Shown piece by piece: positions 7,579-15,727 of a DNA stretch of 44,396 nt. The notes below the pieces were generated by a model that saw only the letters and a list, made by a program, of their open reading frames with translations, did not search any database and had not been told where the DNA came from. The stretch comes from Candidatus Uhrbacteria bacterium. GTDB taxonomy: Bacteria; Patescibacteriota; Patescibacteriia; 2-12-FULL-60-25. The DNA is taken from positions 1 to 44,396 of the forward strand of contig JAHBAS020000023.1 of NCBI GenBank assembly GCA_018499965.2, in the 5' to 3' direction. Both the position numbers and the translations under genes were made by a program. How positions within the stretch are numbered: position 1 is the first letter of the stretch; the number at the start of each line of letters is the position of its first letter.

Positions 7579-8790
7579 CTACTCGTACCGCAACGCGTTG
7601 ATCGGATTCAATCGTGACGCGCGGCGGGCGGGATAATATCCGAAGACGAGTCCGATCCCCGTAGATACGCCAAAGGCCAACCCGACCGCCCACATCGGAA
7701 CCACCGTTTCCATGGATGCGAATGTAGAAATGAGCTTCGAGATGCCGTAGCCTAATGCGATACCGATCGCGCCGCCAACCATGGTTTCGATCATCGCCTC
7801 GCCTAAAAACTGAACGATGATTTCCCGACTACGGGCACCGATCGCTTTTCGAAGACCGATTTCACGCGTACGCTCCGTTACCGTCGTTAACATCATGTTC
7901 ATGATGCCGATGCCGCCGACGAGCAGCGAAATGCCGGCAATGGACGCGAGTAGCAACGTCAATGTTCCGGTGACGCTTGAAGCCGTGCTTACGAGATCGG
8001 ATTGGTTCATCACGCTGAAATCTGCGGTCGTTACTTTATGACGTTGAAGCAGAAGAGCATTGATCGATTCCTGAACCGTGGTCATCACCTCCTGGCTCTC
8101 CGCTTGAACCCCGATCGTGCTGACGTATTCGCTTCCGGAGATATAGGCAGACATCGTAGAAAGCGGAATATAGATCGCATCGTCCGCGTTTGAAAATCCA
8201 GAACCGCCTTTCGTTTTCGTCAGTCCAATGACCGTATACTCCATGCCCGAAATGCGGATGCGCTGCCCGATAGCCGTCGCGTTCTCGCCAAAAAGATCAT
8301 CGCGGACCGTCGGACCGATCACCGCCACCTTTGCACGTGATGTGATATGTGCCTGCGTGATGAACGTTCCCGTATCCATGGAAACATTACGTACGGAGGT
8401 ATACGCCGGTGTGGTGCCGATAACCTGCGTATTCGTGTTCGAACCCTTTGTCGTCACCTGTACGCGCGAAGAGGAGTCCGCTTCCACGGCTTTGACGCCG
8501 GGGATGGATTTCAACGCTTCCGCATCGCTCATCGTTAACGTCTTCGCCGAACCGCCGGCGGAACGGACGACCGTTCCAGCGGATCGCTGCGCTCCCGGCA
8601 TCACGAGCAAAAGATTCGATCCGATCGAAGAGATACTGTCTTCGATCTGCTTCTTCGTTCCCTGTCCGACCGAAAGCATGGCGATCACGGACGCGATGCC
8701 GATCACGATGCCAAGCATCGTTAAACCCGAGCGGACCTTGTTTGCGGTCACGCCCAGAACCATCTCTTCGACCTGGTCAATGAAATGCAT
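7579..8790 (-). CDS. MacB-type ABC transporter permease
   Basis: 403 residues. The N-terminal helix (about 18-42, TMLGIVIGIASVIAMLSVG) is the MacB/FtsX-superfamily first span. A MacB-PCD-like extracytoplasmic domain (about 45-240) follows, then three C-terminal spans with GGIGIMNMMLTTVTERTREI and GLRKAIGARSREI, the signature of this superfamily. Such permeases move substrates or transmit force by mechanotransmission rather than forming a classical channel. It is the third gene of a unit with the fusion protein (9522-11507) and the ATPase (8799-9518), 8 nt after the latter. Here the permease and ATPase are separate polypeptides, as in Gram-positive YknY/YknZ. Confidence 0.92.
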   Translation of the reverse strand: MHFIDQVEEMVLGVTANKVRSGLTMLGIVIGIASVIAMLSVGQGTKKQIEDSISSIGSNLLLVMPGAQRSAGTVVRSAGGSAKTLTMSDAEALKSIPGVKAVEADSSSRVQVTTKGSNTNTQVIGTTPAYTSVRNVSMDTGTFITQAHITSRAKVAVIGPTVRDDLFGENATAIGQRIRISGMEYTVIGLTKTKGGSGFSNADDAIYIPLSTMSAYISGSEYVSTIGVQAESQEVMTTVQESINALLLQRHKVTTADFSVMNQSDLVSTASSVTGTLTLLLASIAGISLLVGGIGIMNMMLTTVTERTREIGLRKAIGARSREIIVQFLGEAMIETMVGGAIGIALGYGISKLISTFASMETVVPMWAVGLAFGVSTGIGLVFGYYPARRASRLNPINALRYE

Positions 8791-8798
8791 AAAAGAAA

Positions 8799-9518
8799 TT
8801 ACGAAGATTCTTCAGTTGCAACGCTGACTTTTCGTGGATGAGGATTTTTTTGATCTTGCACGATCTGGCCGTCGCGAACCACGATGATCCGCTCCGCGTG
8901 TTCCGCCACATACGGTTCATGCGTAATCAACACGATCGTACGACCTTGCGCGTGAAGATCCTGGAACGTTCCAAGCACGTGGTCACCCGTTTTTGAATCA
9001 AGGTTTCCCGTCGGTTCATCCGCAAGGATGAGCGTCGGGTCGTTTACCAACGCACGCGCAATCGCCACACGCTGCATCTGCCCACCGGAAAGTTGGTTCG
9101 AAAGATGCGTATGGAGATTTTTCGGAACACCGGCGGATTCCAAACACGTTCGCGCACGACGCTCGCGTTCGCCATCCGTCACGCCCGCGTAGATCAACGG
9201 CAACATCACGTTTCGTAATACGGTCGATCGAGAGAGGAGGTGAAACGATTGGAACACGAATCCGATACGCGTTTTGCGGATAGAAGCGAGTTCATCTTCC
9301 GAGCACGTCGAAATATCCCGATCATCCAAGGTATACGTGCCCGTCGTCGGCGTATCGAGCGCGCCGATGATATGCATCAACGTGGATTTGCCGGATCCCG
9401 ACGGCCCCATGATCGCCACGAACTCCCCGTTTTCGACCTTAAACGAAACATCACGCAAAACTTTCGTTTCTTCCGCGCCGTTCACGTACGACTTGCAGAT
9501 ATGAGAAAGCTCGATCAT
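8799..9518 (-). CDS. MacB/LolD-type ABC transporter ATP-binding protein
   Basis: 239 residues. Walker [10 protein letters not shown], signature LSGGQMQR, Walker [11 protein letters not shown] with the trailing LDSKTG, and H-loop ITHEP are all present. The sequence belongs to the LolD/MacB/FtsE family. It would power the permease encoded 8 nt downstream. Only 3 nt separate it from the end of the fusion protein gene, so the three genes form one translational unit. The C-terminus adds about 15 polar residues. Confidence 0.95.
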   Translation of the reverse strand: MIELSHICKSYVNGAEETKVLRDVSFKVENGEFVAIMGPSGSGKSTLMHIIGALDTPTTGTYTLDDRDISTCSEDELASIRKTRIGFVFQSFHLLSRSTVLRNVMLPLIYAGVTDGERERRARTCLESAGVPKNLHTHLSNQLSGGQMQRVAIARALVNDPTLILADEPTGNLDSKTGDHVLGTFQDLHAQGRTIVLITHEPYVAEHAERIIVVRDGQIVQDQKNPHPRKVSVATEESS

Positions 9519-9521
9519 AGA

Positions 9522-11507
9522 TTATCGTCCCGGAGGAGTACCCATCATCATGACGCCACCCATGCCTCCAGCAGCGCTCCCCCTGCTCGCATTCGTCGCT
9601 GCAGATGTCTTCGTCGTGGCGCTACTTCCTTGAACCGTTCGGACGATGACATAATCACCTTCCGAAAGCCCGGATGAAATTTCCGTGAGTTCGTCATTCG
9701 ACAATCCGGTCGCAACCTGGACAATTTCAGGATCGTTCGAAAGCTCAACACCATCCGTCGAGAGCGCCGTGGACGCGTCAACGCCCGTGACGCGACTCAC
9801 TGTTGAAGCGCCCGAAACATCCGTCTGGATCGCAGCGTTTTCCACCGTAAGCACATCGACGCTTGCGTTCGTCACGATCGCCGCAGAAGCGCTCATGCCC
9901 GGCTTGATCGTATCCCCTTCCGTTTCAAACGCGATCTTCACGCCATACGACACCACGCCTTGCGAAACCGTACCGATCTCATCGACTTCCGCCACCGTAC
10001 CGACGATCGTCATGTCGGAAACCGCATCAAACGTCAACGTCGCGCGCTGCCCGACTTTAACCTTGGCGATATCCACCTCGTTCAACGTGATCTCCGTGAT
10101 CTTCGACTTCGTAAACAACGTCGCAATAGACTCCGAAGCTGAAGCTTTTCCGTACACCGTAGCCGTCACATCAGCGATCCTGCCGTCGAACGGTGCACGA
10201 ACGGTATACGACGCAAGCTCCTCCTGTTTATCTCCGAGCGTATTCCGGGCGGACTCAAGCGACGATTGGCGCTGCGCGATGGACTGCTGCGCATTCGTAA
10301 TCTCCGAAGCGGTCGCACCGGCCATCAGATCCTTCAAGGACAATTCCGCTTCTTTCACCTTCTCTTCCGCGCTGGCGAGTTCAGATGCGTCCGGCCCGTC
10401 TTTCAATTCTTGCAACACGTCTTTCGCGGTCTGCAAACTGCGTCCAGCATCCGCGTACGACGTTTGCGCGTCTTCGATCGCATGGCGCGCGCTTGAAACC
10501 ACGTTCGTCTTCGATGAAACAGACGTTCGCGCGGATGAAATCGAACTCTTCAAGGAGTCCAAAGAACTCTGCGTGAACGATGAAGACGTGATCGAATATT
10601 TCAAAGCCGCTTCAACGTCCGTCAAAAGCGCTTCCATCTTTTCAACGCAAGTAAGGGCCTCGGCCAACGCCGTATCGATCTTCGCGGTCTCTTCGTCAAA
10701 GAGCTTCAAATCTTCCGCAACGGCTTTAAAGTCCTTCAAACTCGCCTTTGCGGCATAATAAGAAAGCGTTGACTTAGAAAGCAAGCTCGTATTCAATCCC
10801 GAAATATATCGTTCATACGCATCATTCTTTCCCGCCTCATCGATGCCAAGTACCGCATCCGCCTTATCAAGCGCATCCTGAAACGTTTGCAACATCGTGG
10901 CGATATCCGACGAAGCATCGTCGTACGCATCCCGCACGTCTTGCGGCATGGAACCGTCACGCGTGAGTCGTGCTTTTTCTTCCGCACTCTCAACCGACTG
11001 TTCCGCCTTACGCAATTCGTATGCGTTCGCACCCTTCTTCAAATCTTCAAGATCGCGCTTTGCCTTGTTCAACGTATTCTCGGCCTGCGTGACTTTCAAT
11101 TCATCCGGCGGATCCGTCAATTCTTTTAGAGAAAGCTTCGCTGCCGCAAGCGAGAGCTCCGCATCATGAACCGAAAGCGATGCATCACGAACGGCCTTCA
11201 CCGCCGTTTTCCCGTCAATGGTCATTAAAACGTCTCCAGCCTTCACTTCATCGCCGGATTTCACCACGATACTCGTAATATCGCCGGCAACTTCCGGCTT
11301 GATCTCGATCTGTTGTTCGCCGGACACCTGACCACTCCCGGTTACGGTCGTAACCACGCTCCCTTTCGTCACCTGAGCCAAGACGTATCGAACCGTCTCT
11401 TTGTTACCGGAGCTCTTCGTATACCAATACCCCCCGCCGATCACAAGGATCAAAAGAGGAATAAAAACGTATTTCTTGGCTAAAATAAGCTTTATTTTCT
11501 GCATCAT
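9522..11507 (-). CDS. MacA/HlyD-type membrane fusion protein with an unusually long coiled coil
   Basis: 661 residues, well above the roughly 370-400 of MacA. One N-terminal span (about 8-27, KYVFIPLLILVIGGGYWY) is followed by a split lipoyl/barrel-sandwich domain: GSGQVSGEQQIEIKPEVAG and SIVVKSGDEVKAGD at the N-side, SYTVRAPFDGRIADV at the C-side. Between them lies about 350 residues of Ala/Leu/Glu/Lys/Ser-rich helix, compared with about 100 in MacA. Beta-barrel and membrane-proximal domains follow, with a Ser/Thr/Gly/Met-rich tail. The start at 11507 (ATGATG) was chosen because it places the membrane span at the N-terminus. Longer starts add a non-conserved stretch. It is the first gene of the exporter operon. 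Confidence 0.85.
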   Translation of the reverse strand: MMQKIKLILAKKYVFIPLLILVIGGGYWYTKSSGNKETVRYVLAQVTKGSVVTTVTGSGQVSGEQQIEIKPEVAGDITSIVVKSGDEVKAGDVLMTIDGKTAVKAVRDASLSVHDAELSLAAAKLSLKELTDPPDELKVTQAENTLNKAKRDLEDLKKGANAYELRKAEQSVESAEEKARLTRDGSMPQDVRDAYDDASSDIATMLQTFQDALDKADAVLGIDEAGKNDAYERYISGLNTSLLSKSTLSYYAAKASLKDFKAVAEDLKLFDEETAKIDTALAEALTCVEKMEALLTDVEAALKYSITSSSFTQSSLDSLKSSISSARTSVSSKTNVVSSARHAIEDAQTSYADAGRSLQTAKDVLQELKDGPDASELASAEEKVKEAELSLKDLMAGATASEITNAQQSIAQRQSSLESARNTLGDKQEELASYTVRAPFDGRIADVTATVYGKASASESIATLFTKSKITEITLNEVDIAKVKVGQRATLTFDAVSDMTIVGTVAEVDEIGTVSQGVVSYGVKIAFETEGDTIKPGMSASAAIVTNASVDVLTVENAAIQTDVSGASTVSRVTGVDASTALSTDGVELSNDPEIVQVATGLSNDELTEISSGLSEGDYVIVRTVQGSSATTKTSAATNASRGSAAGGMGGVMMMGTPPGR

Positions 11508-11604
11508 AGGATAAAGATGGCAGATAAAATAATAAACGCGACCTGCGCGCCTATCGCTGCCACTCACGCCTACATACGCCACATATCAATAACTTCTTTC
11601 ATGC

Positions 11605-11632
11605 AAAAAAAGCCGACGCTAAACCGTCGGCC
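11605..11632 (-). terminator. Rho-independent terminator of the murJ operon
   Basis: Minus-strand stem GCCGACG / CGTCGGC with a short loop, followed by seven T, 20 nt after the murJ stop. Confidence 0.88.
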
Positions 11633-11651
11633 ATAAACGACAAACCTCTTC

Positions 11652-13277
11652 TTACACCCCCTGCGCCTCCCCCGCTCCTTCCGTCACTTTTGCCCTACGC
11701 CATACGCGCCGACGAATCGTTTCCGACAACTCTCTCCATTCCGGGGATTTGCAAAGGATCGCGACGCCGATAAACGCCGCGCAACCGACGAATGCGGCAC
11801 ATCCTGCCTGGAGCGATACCTGCCAAAGGGTACGCAAGGGATACCACGTTCCAATCACCGTACGCGCAAAGTAGGCCGAAACCATCAAGGCGATCGACCC
11901 GAGGATCGCCGTACCATACGACGGCCAAAGCGATCGTAAACCGAGCGATCCGCGCTTTCGTCGCAACTGCCAAAACATCAATCCCATGCCCACCCATGCG
12001 GAAATCGAAAAAGCGGCAGCGAGACCAGCGACGCCGAAACGTACGTAAAAAAACCAGGCGAAAACGAGATTGACGATTTCCGCAGCAACGCCGATGAAAA
12101 ACGGTGTCCATGTTTGCTGCAACGCGTAGAACGCGCGAGCGTAAAGCGGCTGCAAGGCTTGAGGCAAAAGGGAGAACGCGAAAATCGCCAAGGCATCCGC
12201 CGTACGGATCGTCGCATCCCAATCAAATGCTCCGGCCCCAAGCAACACGCGAACGATTTGCGCACGCAACACGATCAATATCGCTGCGGATGGAAGGATA
12301 AGGAAAAGAACCATGCGCGTGGCATCATGCAATGCTTTACGGAACGAGGCCGCATCCTGCGGGGCGGCGAATCGGGAGAGCTGCGGGAACGCAGCGACTG
12401 CAAAGGAAATCGCAAAAAGCCCGATTGGCACGTATTGCAAGTTCATCGCGAAATTCAATACCGTCACCGATCCTTGCGACAAAGACGAGGCGAATGCGAG
12501 AATGATGATCAAATTAATTTGCGCCACCGCCAATCCCGCGGTTCGTGGCCCCATAAGCATGAGGATGCGATGCACGCCAGCGTCGCGAATCGTCAACGCC
12601 CCCCAAGTAGGCATCCCAAGCCCACGCGCAACGAAAGCCTGGATGAGAAAATGGAATAACGCACCAACCACTACGCCCCAACCAAGTCCAACCGCACCCA
12701 TCATCGGCACCAAAACGACAGCTCCAAAAATAATGCCAATATTATAAAGGACGGGAGCAATGGAGAAGGCAAAGAATCGACGAAGGGATTGCAATACGCC
12801 GCCCATGACCGCAGACATCGCCAAAAAAAACGTCGAGAGCAGCATGACGCGCGAAAGCGTAATCGTCATGCCGAGCTTTTCACCGGTAAATCCAGGAACG
12901 GTGAGCGGGACGATTTGCGGAGCGAACAGAAAAAGCCCTACGCAGGCCACGGCCATGACCACGCTGACCATGGAGAGCATGCGGCTCGCAAGTTTCCAGG
13001 CGTCCTCCTTCGTGCGCGTTTCCATGTATTCGGTAAACACCGGAATGAACGCCGCGGAAAGCGCGCCGAGAATCACGAGATTATATAAAAAATCCGGAAT
13101 GCGGAATGCAGCGTAGTACGCATCGAGCACGTCTCCGGCTCCGAACGTTGCAGCAAGCACGCGATCACGAAGCAATCCAACGAGACGGGAAGCCAAAGAT
13201 GCTGCACCGACGATAAACGCCGCAGCGGCAACACCGTCCGTTTCTTGATGCAGGAGCTTACGTAAAAAACTAAGCAT
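11652..13277 (-). CDS. murJ: Lipid II flippase MurJ (MviN family)
   Basis: 541 residues with about 14 hydrophobic spans, the expected MurJ size and topology. MurJ moves lipid II across the cytoplasmic membrane for peptidoglycan synthesis. The N-terminal family pattern is clear: AASLASRLVGLLRDRVLAATFG, DAYYAAFRIPDFLYNL and GALSAAFIPVFTEY. The basic central-cavity residues of the family fall within these stretches (R in SRLVGLLRDR). Two nucleotides separate it from the upstream glycosyltransferase stop, so it is translationally coupled to it. The C-terminal 30 residues are basic and cytoplasmic. Confidence 0.96.
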   Translation of the reverse strand: MLSFLRKLLHQETDGVAAAAFIVGAASLASRLVGLLRDRVLAATFGAGDVLDAYYAAFRIPDFLYNLVILGALSAAFIPVFTEYMETRTKEDAWKLASRMLSMVSVVMAVACVGLFLFAPQIVPLTVPGFTGEKLGMTITLSRVMLLSTFFLAMSAVMGGVLQSLRRFFAFSIAPVLYNIGIIFGAVVLVPMMGAVGLGWGVVVGALFHFLIQAFVARGLGMPTWGALTIRDAGVHRILMLMGPRTAGLAVAQINLIIILAFASSLSQGSVTVLNFAMNLQYVPIGLFAISFAVAAFPQLSRFAAPQDAASFRKALHDATRMVLFLILPSAAILIVLRAQIVRVLLGAGAFDWDATIRTADALAIFAFSLLPQALQPLYARAFYALQQTWTPFFIGVAAEIVNLVFAWFFYVRFGVAGLAAAFSISAWVGMGLMFWQLRRKRGSLGLRSLWPSYGTAILGSIALMVSAYFARTVIGTWYPLRTLWQVSLQAGCAAFVGCAAFIGVAILCKSPEWRELSETIRRRVWRRAKVTEGAGEAQGV

Positions 13278-13279
13278 GC

Positions 13280-14029
13280 TTACGAAGATTTCTTTGAATC
13301 ATCCGGGACTTCTCCGCCCATCTTGTAGGTGAACGGCGTCTTGTATCGATACGGCCCAAAAAACTTCATACGAATATCGGTCCAAAAATAGACGGCAAGC
13401 GTTTTTACCCATCCGTCTTTTTCAAATCGACGCATATCCGTTTGGATCGGCTCCGGTTTTACGAGAATCCCAAAATGGAATCCATGCGCATGCGCGCGCT
13501 GTGCGTATTCATGGTCTTCGGCGAAAGCGACTGTTTCATCGAATCCTTTAATGATGCGATGAACGCTTCGACGCGCAAGCATGCAGAACCCCGGAGCATG
13601 CGGCCAAAAACGCTGCGTAAATCTGGCGTACCAATTATAGGCATTATACCCCGCTCGATCCATTAATCGATTCGAAAGCGGCGCGATGTCCGGCGCGGCC
13701 ACATCAAGATGCCGCTCTTCAAATTCCTGGATCACATCTTCCAGGAACTGACTATTTGGAAACACTACATCCGCATCCAAAAAGAGAAGAATTTCACCGC
13801 GAGCGACTTCTGCTCCGCGATTTCGTCCTTCACCGGCTTTTCCTCCCTTCACGATCACGCATCCATGGGACTGACAAATATCCGCCGTGCCATCAACGGT
13901 TGCCGGAGAGTTCGCGACGATCAATTCGTAATCCTGGAAACGCTGCGCACGAAGCGATTGGATAAAACGAGGGATGGTTGCCGCCTCATTCAACGTTGGA
14001 ACAATAATGGAAAGCATTGGAGTACTCAT
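13280..14029 (-). CDS. Family 2 glycosyltransferase
   Basis: 249 residues from the start MSTPMLSIIVPTLNEA. GT-A fold features are present: the nucleotide-binding strand SIIVPTLNEA, the DxD motif LFLDADVVF, and the acceptor/catalytic region ETVAFAEDHEYAQRAH (ED motif). A C-terminal amphipathic or hydrophobic stretch could bind the membrane surface. The start ATG overlaps the upstream methyltransferase stop as ATGA, which fixes it. The neighbouring murJ suggests a surface polysaccharide or lipid-linked sugar role, but the substrate is not deducible. Confidence 0.9.
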   Translation of the reverse strand: MSTPMLSIIVPTLNEAATIPRFIQSLRAQRFQDYELIVANSPATVDGTADICQSHGCVIVKGGKAGEGRNRGAEVARGEILLFLDADVVFPNSQFLEDVIQEFEERHLDVAAPDIAPLSNRLMDRAGYNAYNWYARFTQRFWPHAPGFCMLARRSVHRIIKGFDETVAFAEDHEYAQRAHAHGFHFGILVKPEPIQTDMRRFEKDGWVKTLAVYFWTDIRMKFFGPYRYKTPFTYKMGGEVPDDSKKSS

Positions 14030-14502
14030 AAAAAAGAGGTCATGCGTGGCGTGGCGGCACGAAAATGCCAAAGAGCGATGCCAGCCGCAACGGAAACATT
14101 GAGGGATTCTTTTGATCCTAATTGCGGGATCTCTACGATAGCATCGCAGGCGGAACGCTGCATCTCCGACAACCCCTCGACTTCGTTTCCAACGACGAGG
14201 GCGCAAGGAAACGTAGGGGTAAATCGATGCAAATAGGCTCCATTCGCCCCACACTCCAGCCCAACAATAGACAATCCCTCTTTACGCAATCGCTCAAAAC
14301 ACCCCATCACATCAGGAATCGACTCCCAAGAAACGGTTTTCTCCGCTCCCAATGCGGTTTTTTGCACGGCTTCATGTTCTGGGGTTGGCGTGTATCCAGC
14401 AAGCCATATTTTGGCTACACCAAGCGCATCCGCCGTACGAAAAAACGACCCGACATTGAGTGCGGATCGTACATTTACGGCAACGAGATGAATATCATCC
14501 AT
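14026..14502 (-). CDS. SpoU/TrmH-family RNA 2'-O-ribose methyltransferase
   Basis: 158 residues: a minimal SPOUT domain without the N-terminal substrate-binding domain of RlmB. The family motifs are present. Motif 1 is VNVRSALNVGSFFRTADALGV. Motif 2 is CALVVGNEVEGLS. Motif 3 is VEIPQLGSKESLNVSVAAGI. Together they form the knotted SAM site and supply the catalytic Arg and Asn. The substrate could be a tRNA or rRNA position. In size it is closest to TrmL/YibK-like or stand-alone TrmH proteins. The start at 14502 is supported by -10 TAGGAT 8 nt upstream. It heads an operon with the glycosyltransferase and murJ. Confidence 0.88.
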   Translation of the reverse strand: MDDIHLVAVNVRSALNVGSFFRTADALGVAKIWLAGYTPTPEHEAVQKTALGAEKTVSWESIPDVMGCFERLRKEGLSIVGLECGANGAYLHRFTPTFPCALVVGNEVEGLSEMQRSACDAIVEIPQLGSKESLNVSVAAGIALWHFRAATPRMTSFL

Positions 14503-14510
14503 TTGCCGGC

Positions 14511-14516
14511 ATCCTA
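14511..14516 (-). promoter_or_regulatory. -10 hexamer of the trmH-GT2-murJ operon
   Basis: Minus-strand TAGGAT ends 8 nt before the ATG at 14502. No Shine-Dalgarno sequence is seen. This fits a leaderless transcript. Confidence 0.45.
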
Positions 14517-14604
14517 GCTGATTTTTGGAAAAAAAGAAAGACGGACCCGACCCCCGAGTCACACACCTTCCCACGACCCATTCCCCATACCCCTTCTTAA
14601 AATA

Positions 14605-14613
14605 TGCTATTCT
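14605..14613 (+). promoter_or_regulatory. Extended -10 promoter of the M23 peptidase gene
   Basis: TGCTATTCT (TGn plus TATTCT) ends 9 nt before the ATG at 14623. No Shine-Dalgarno sequence lies between them. Confidence 0.5.
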
Positions 14614-14622
14614 CAAATCGTT

Positions 14623-15663
14623 ATGAAATTCAGACTCCCCCTCCCCAGCCTTATCAGCCTCCTGGTGATAGGCGGAATGAGCCTCATCTTGGCGCCGCAC
14701 ACGCAGGCGGCAGAAACGGAAATTCGCCAAATCGCATTCCCTACGGAAAAGACGATCACCTTCACGAATGACTTCGGCGACGCCCGAAGCGGACACGTCC
14801 ACGAGGCAAACGATTTGATGGGACCGAAAATGACGCCGCTCTATGCGGCAGTAGATGGTCGCGTGCGGAGCATCAACGATCCGGAAGAATCATGGGGTTA
14901 TGCTCTTACGATCCAAGATGCCGACGGCTACACCTATCACTACCTCCATATCAACAACGATACGCCAGGAACGGATGACGGGAACGGCGGAACCGTATAC
15001 GCCTACGCTCCCGGAATCGAACGCGGCGCACGAGTGACCAGAGGTCAACTCGTAGGATGGATGGGAGACAGCGGGAATGCCGAAAACGTCGGATCACATC
15101 TCCATTTTGAAATTCGCCTCCCGGACGGGACGGCAATCAATCCCTATGCAAGTCTTACCGCAGCATTAAATCGCGTGGCAACGTACGATTTCGATCCCGC
15201 ACTCGCCACATCAACCACGCCGGACATCAATACCGACAAAGGATACGTCGCCATTGATGGAGCAACGCCTCCATGTGTTTCCGGATCACTCATTCGATCA
15301 AAATCCGTGAGCGCCGTGTACTACTGTGGCGCAGATGGCAAGCGTCACGCATTCCCGCATGAACGCGTGTACTTCACCTGGTATAAAGATTTCTCAACGG
15401 TCAAAATCATTTCCGATGAAGAGATGGCTGCGATTCCACTCGGAAAGAACGTGACGTATCGTCCAGGGTCCAAAATGGTCAAAGTCGAATCTATACCCAA
15501 CGTCTATGCTGTTGATCGAGGTGGCATCCTGCGCTGGATCACGACTCCAGAAGCCGCGGCAACGCTCTACGGAAAAAATTGGGCCAAGAACGTGGACGAC
15601 GTTTCAAGCGCCTTCTTTGGGAACTACAAGATGGGCGAACCGGTGAGAGAAACAGGGAGTTGA
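14623..15663 (+). CDS. Secreted M23 (LytM-type) peptidase with C-terminal surface module
   Basis: 346 residues. A signal peptide spans about 1-29 (LISLLVIGGMSLILAPHTQAA, with a likely AQA-A cleavage). The M23 domain (about 35-170) has the zinc motif HxxxD as HEAND and the second motif HLHFEIRLPDG, so the catalytic site looks intact. It would cleave peptide cross-bridges in peptidoglycan or a surface protein. Residues about 200-340 carry a module with LIRSKSVSAVYYCGADGKRHAFP and VYFTWYKDFSTVKIIS, then a second related stretch with VYAVDRGGILRWITTPEAA. Such paired modules are common on Patescibacteria exoproteins (recalled, not searched) and probably bind the envelope. Confidence 0.9.
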   Translation: MKFRLPLPSLISLLVIGGMSLILAPHTQAAETEIRQIAFPTEKTITFTNDFGDARSGHVHEANDLMGPKMTPLYAAVDGRVRSINDPEESWGYALTIQDADGYTYHYLHINNDTPGTDDGNGGTVYAYAPGIERGARVTRGQLVGWMGDSGNAENVGSHLHFEIRLPDGTAINPYASLTAALNRVATYDFDPALATSTTPDINTDKGYVAIDGATPPCVSGSLIRSKSVSAVYYCGADGKRHAFPHERVYFTWYKDFSTVKIISDEEMAAIPLGKNVTYRPGSKMVKVESIPNVYAVDRGGILRWITTPEAAATLYGKNWAKNVDDVSSAFFGNYKMGEPVRETGS

Positions 15664-15692
15664 TTGGAACAGGAGCATTTCGCATCAAACGA

Positions 15693-15721
15693 TGGACATC
15701 CCGTCAAAAATCCGCTATAAC
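15693..15721 (+). promoter_or_regulatory. Complete -35/-10 promoter giving a leaderless trmA-like mRNA
   Basis: TGGACA (15693-15698), a 17-bp spacer and TATAAC (15716-15721). The ATG at 15728 begins 6 nt after the -10, which is where transcription should start. This is the clearest leaderless promoter in the window. Confidence 0.7.
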
Positions 15722-15727
15722 TCGCGC

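Noticed and set aside
9685-10758. Long plus-strand open frame (357 codons) opposite the fusion protein gene
   Set aside because: It is the mirror of a low-complexity Ala/Ser/Glu-rich coiled-coil gene; the minus-strand product has clear HlyD-type domains and operon context.
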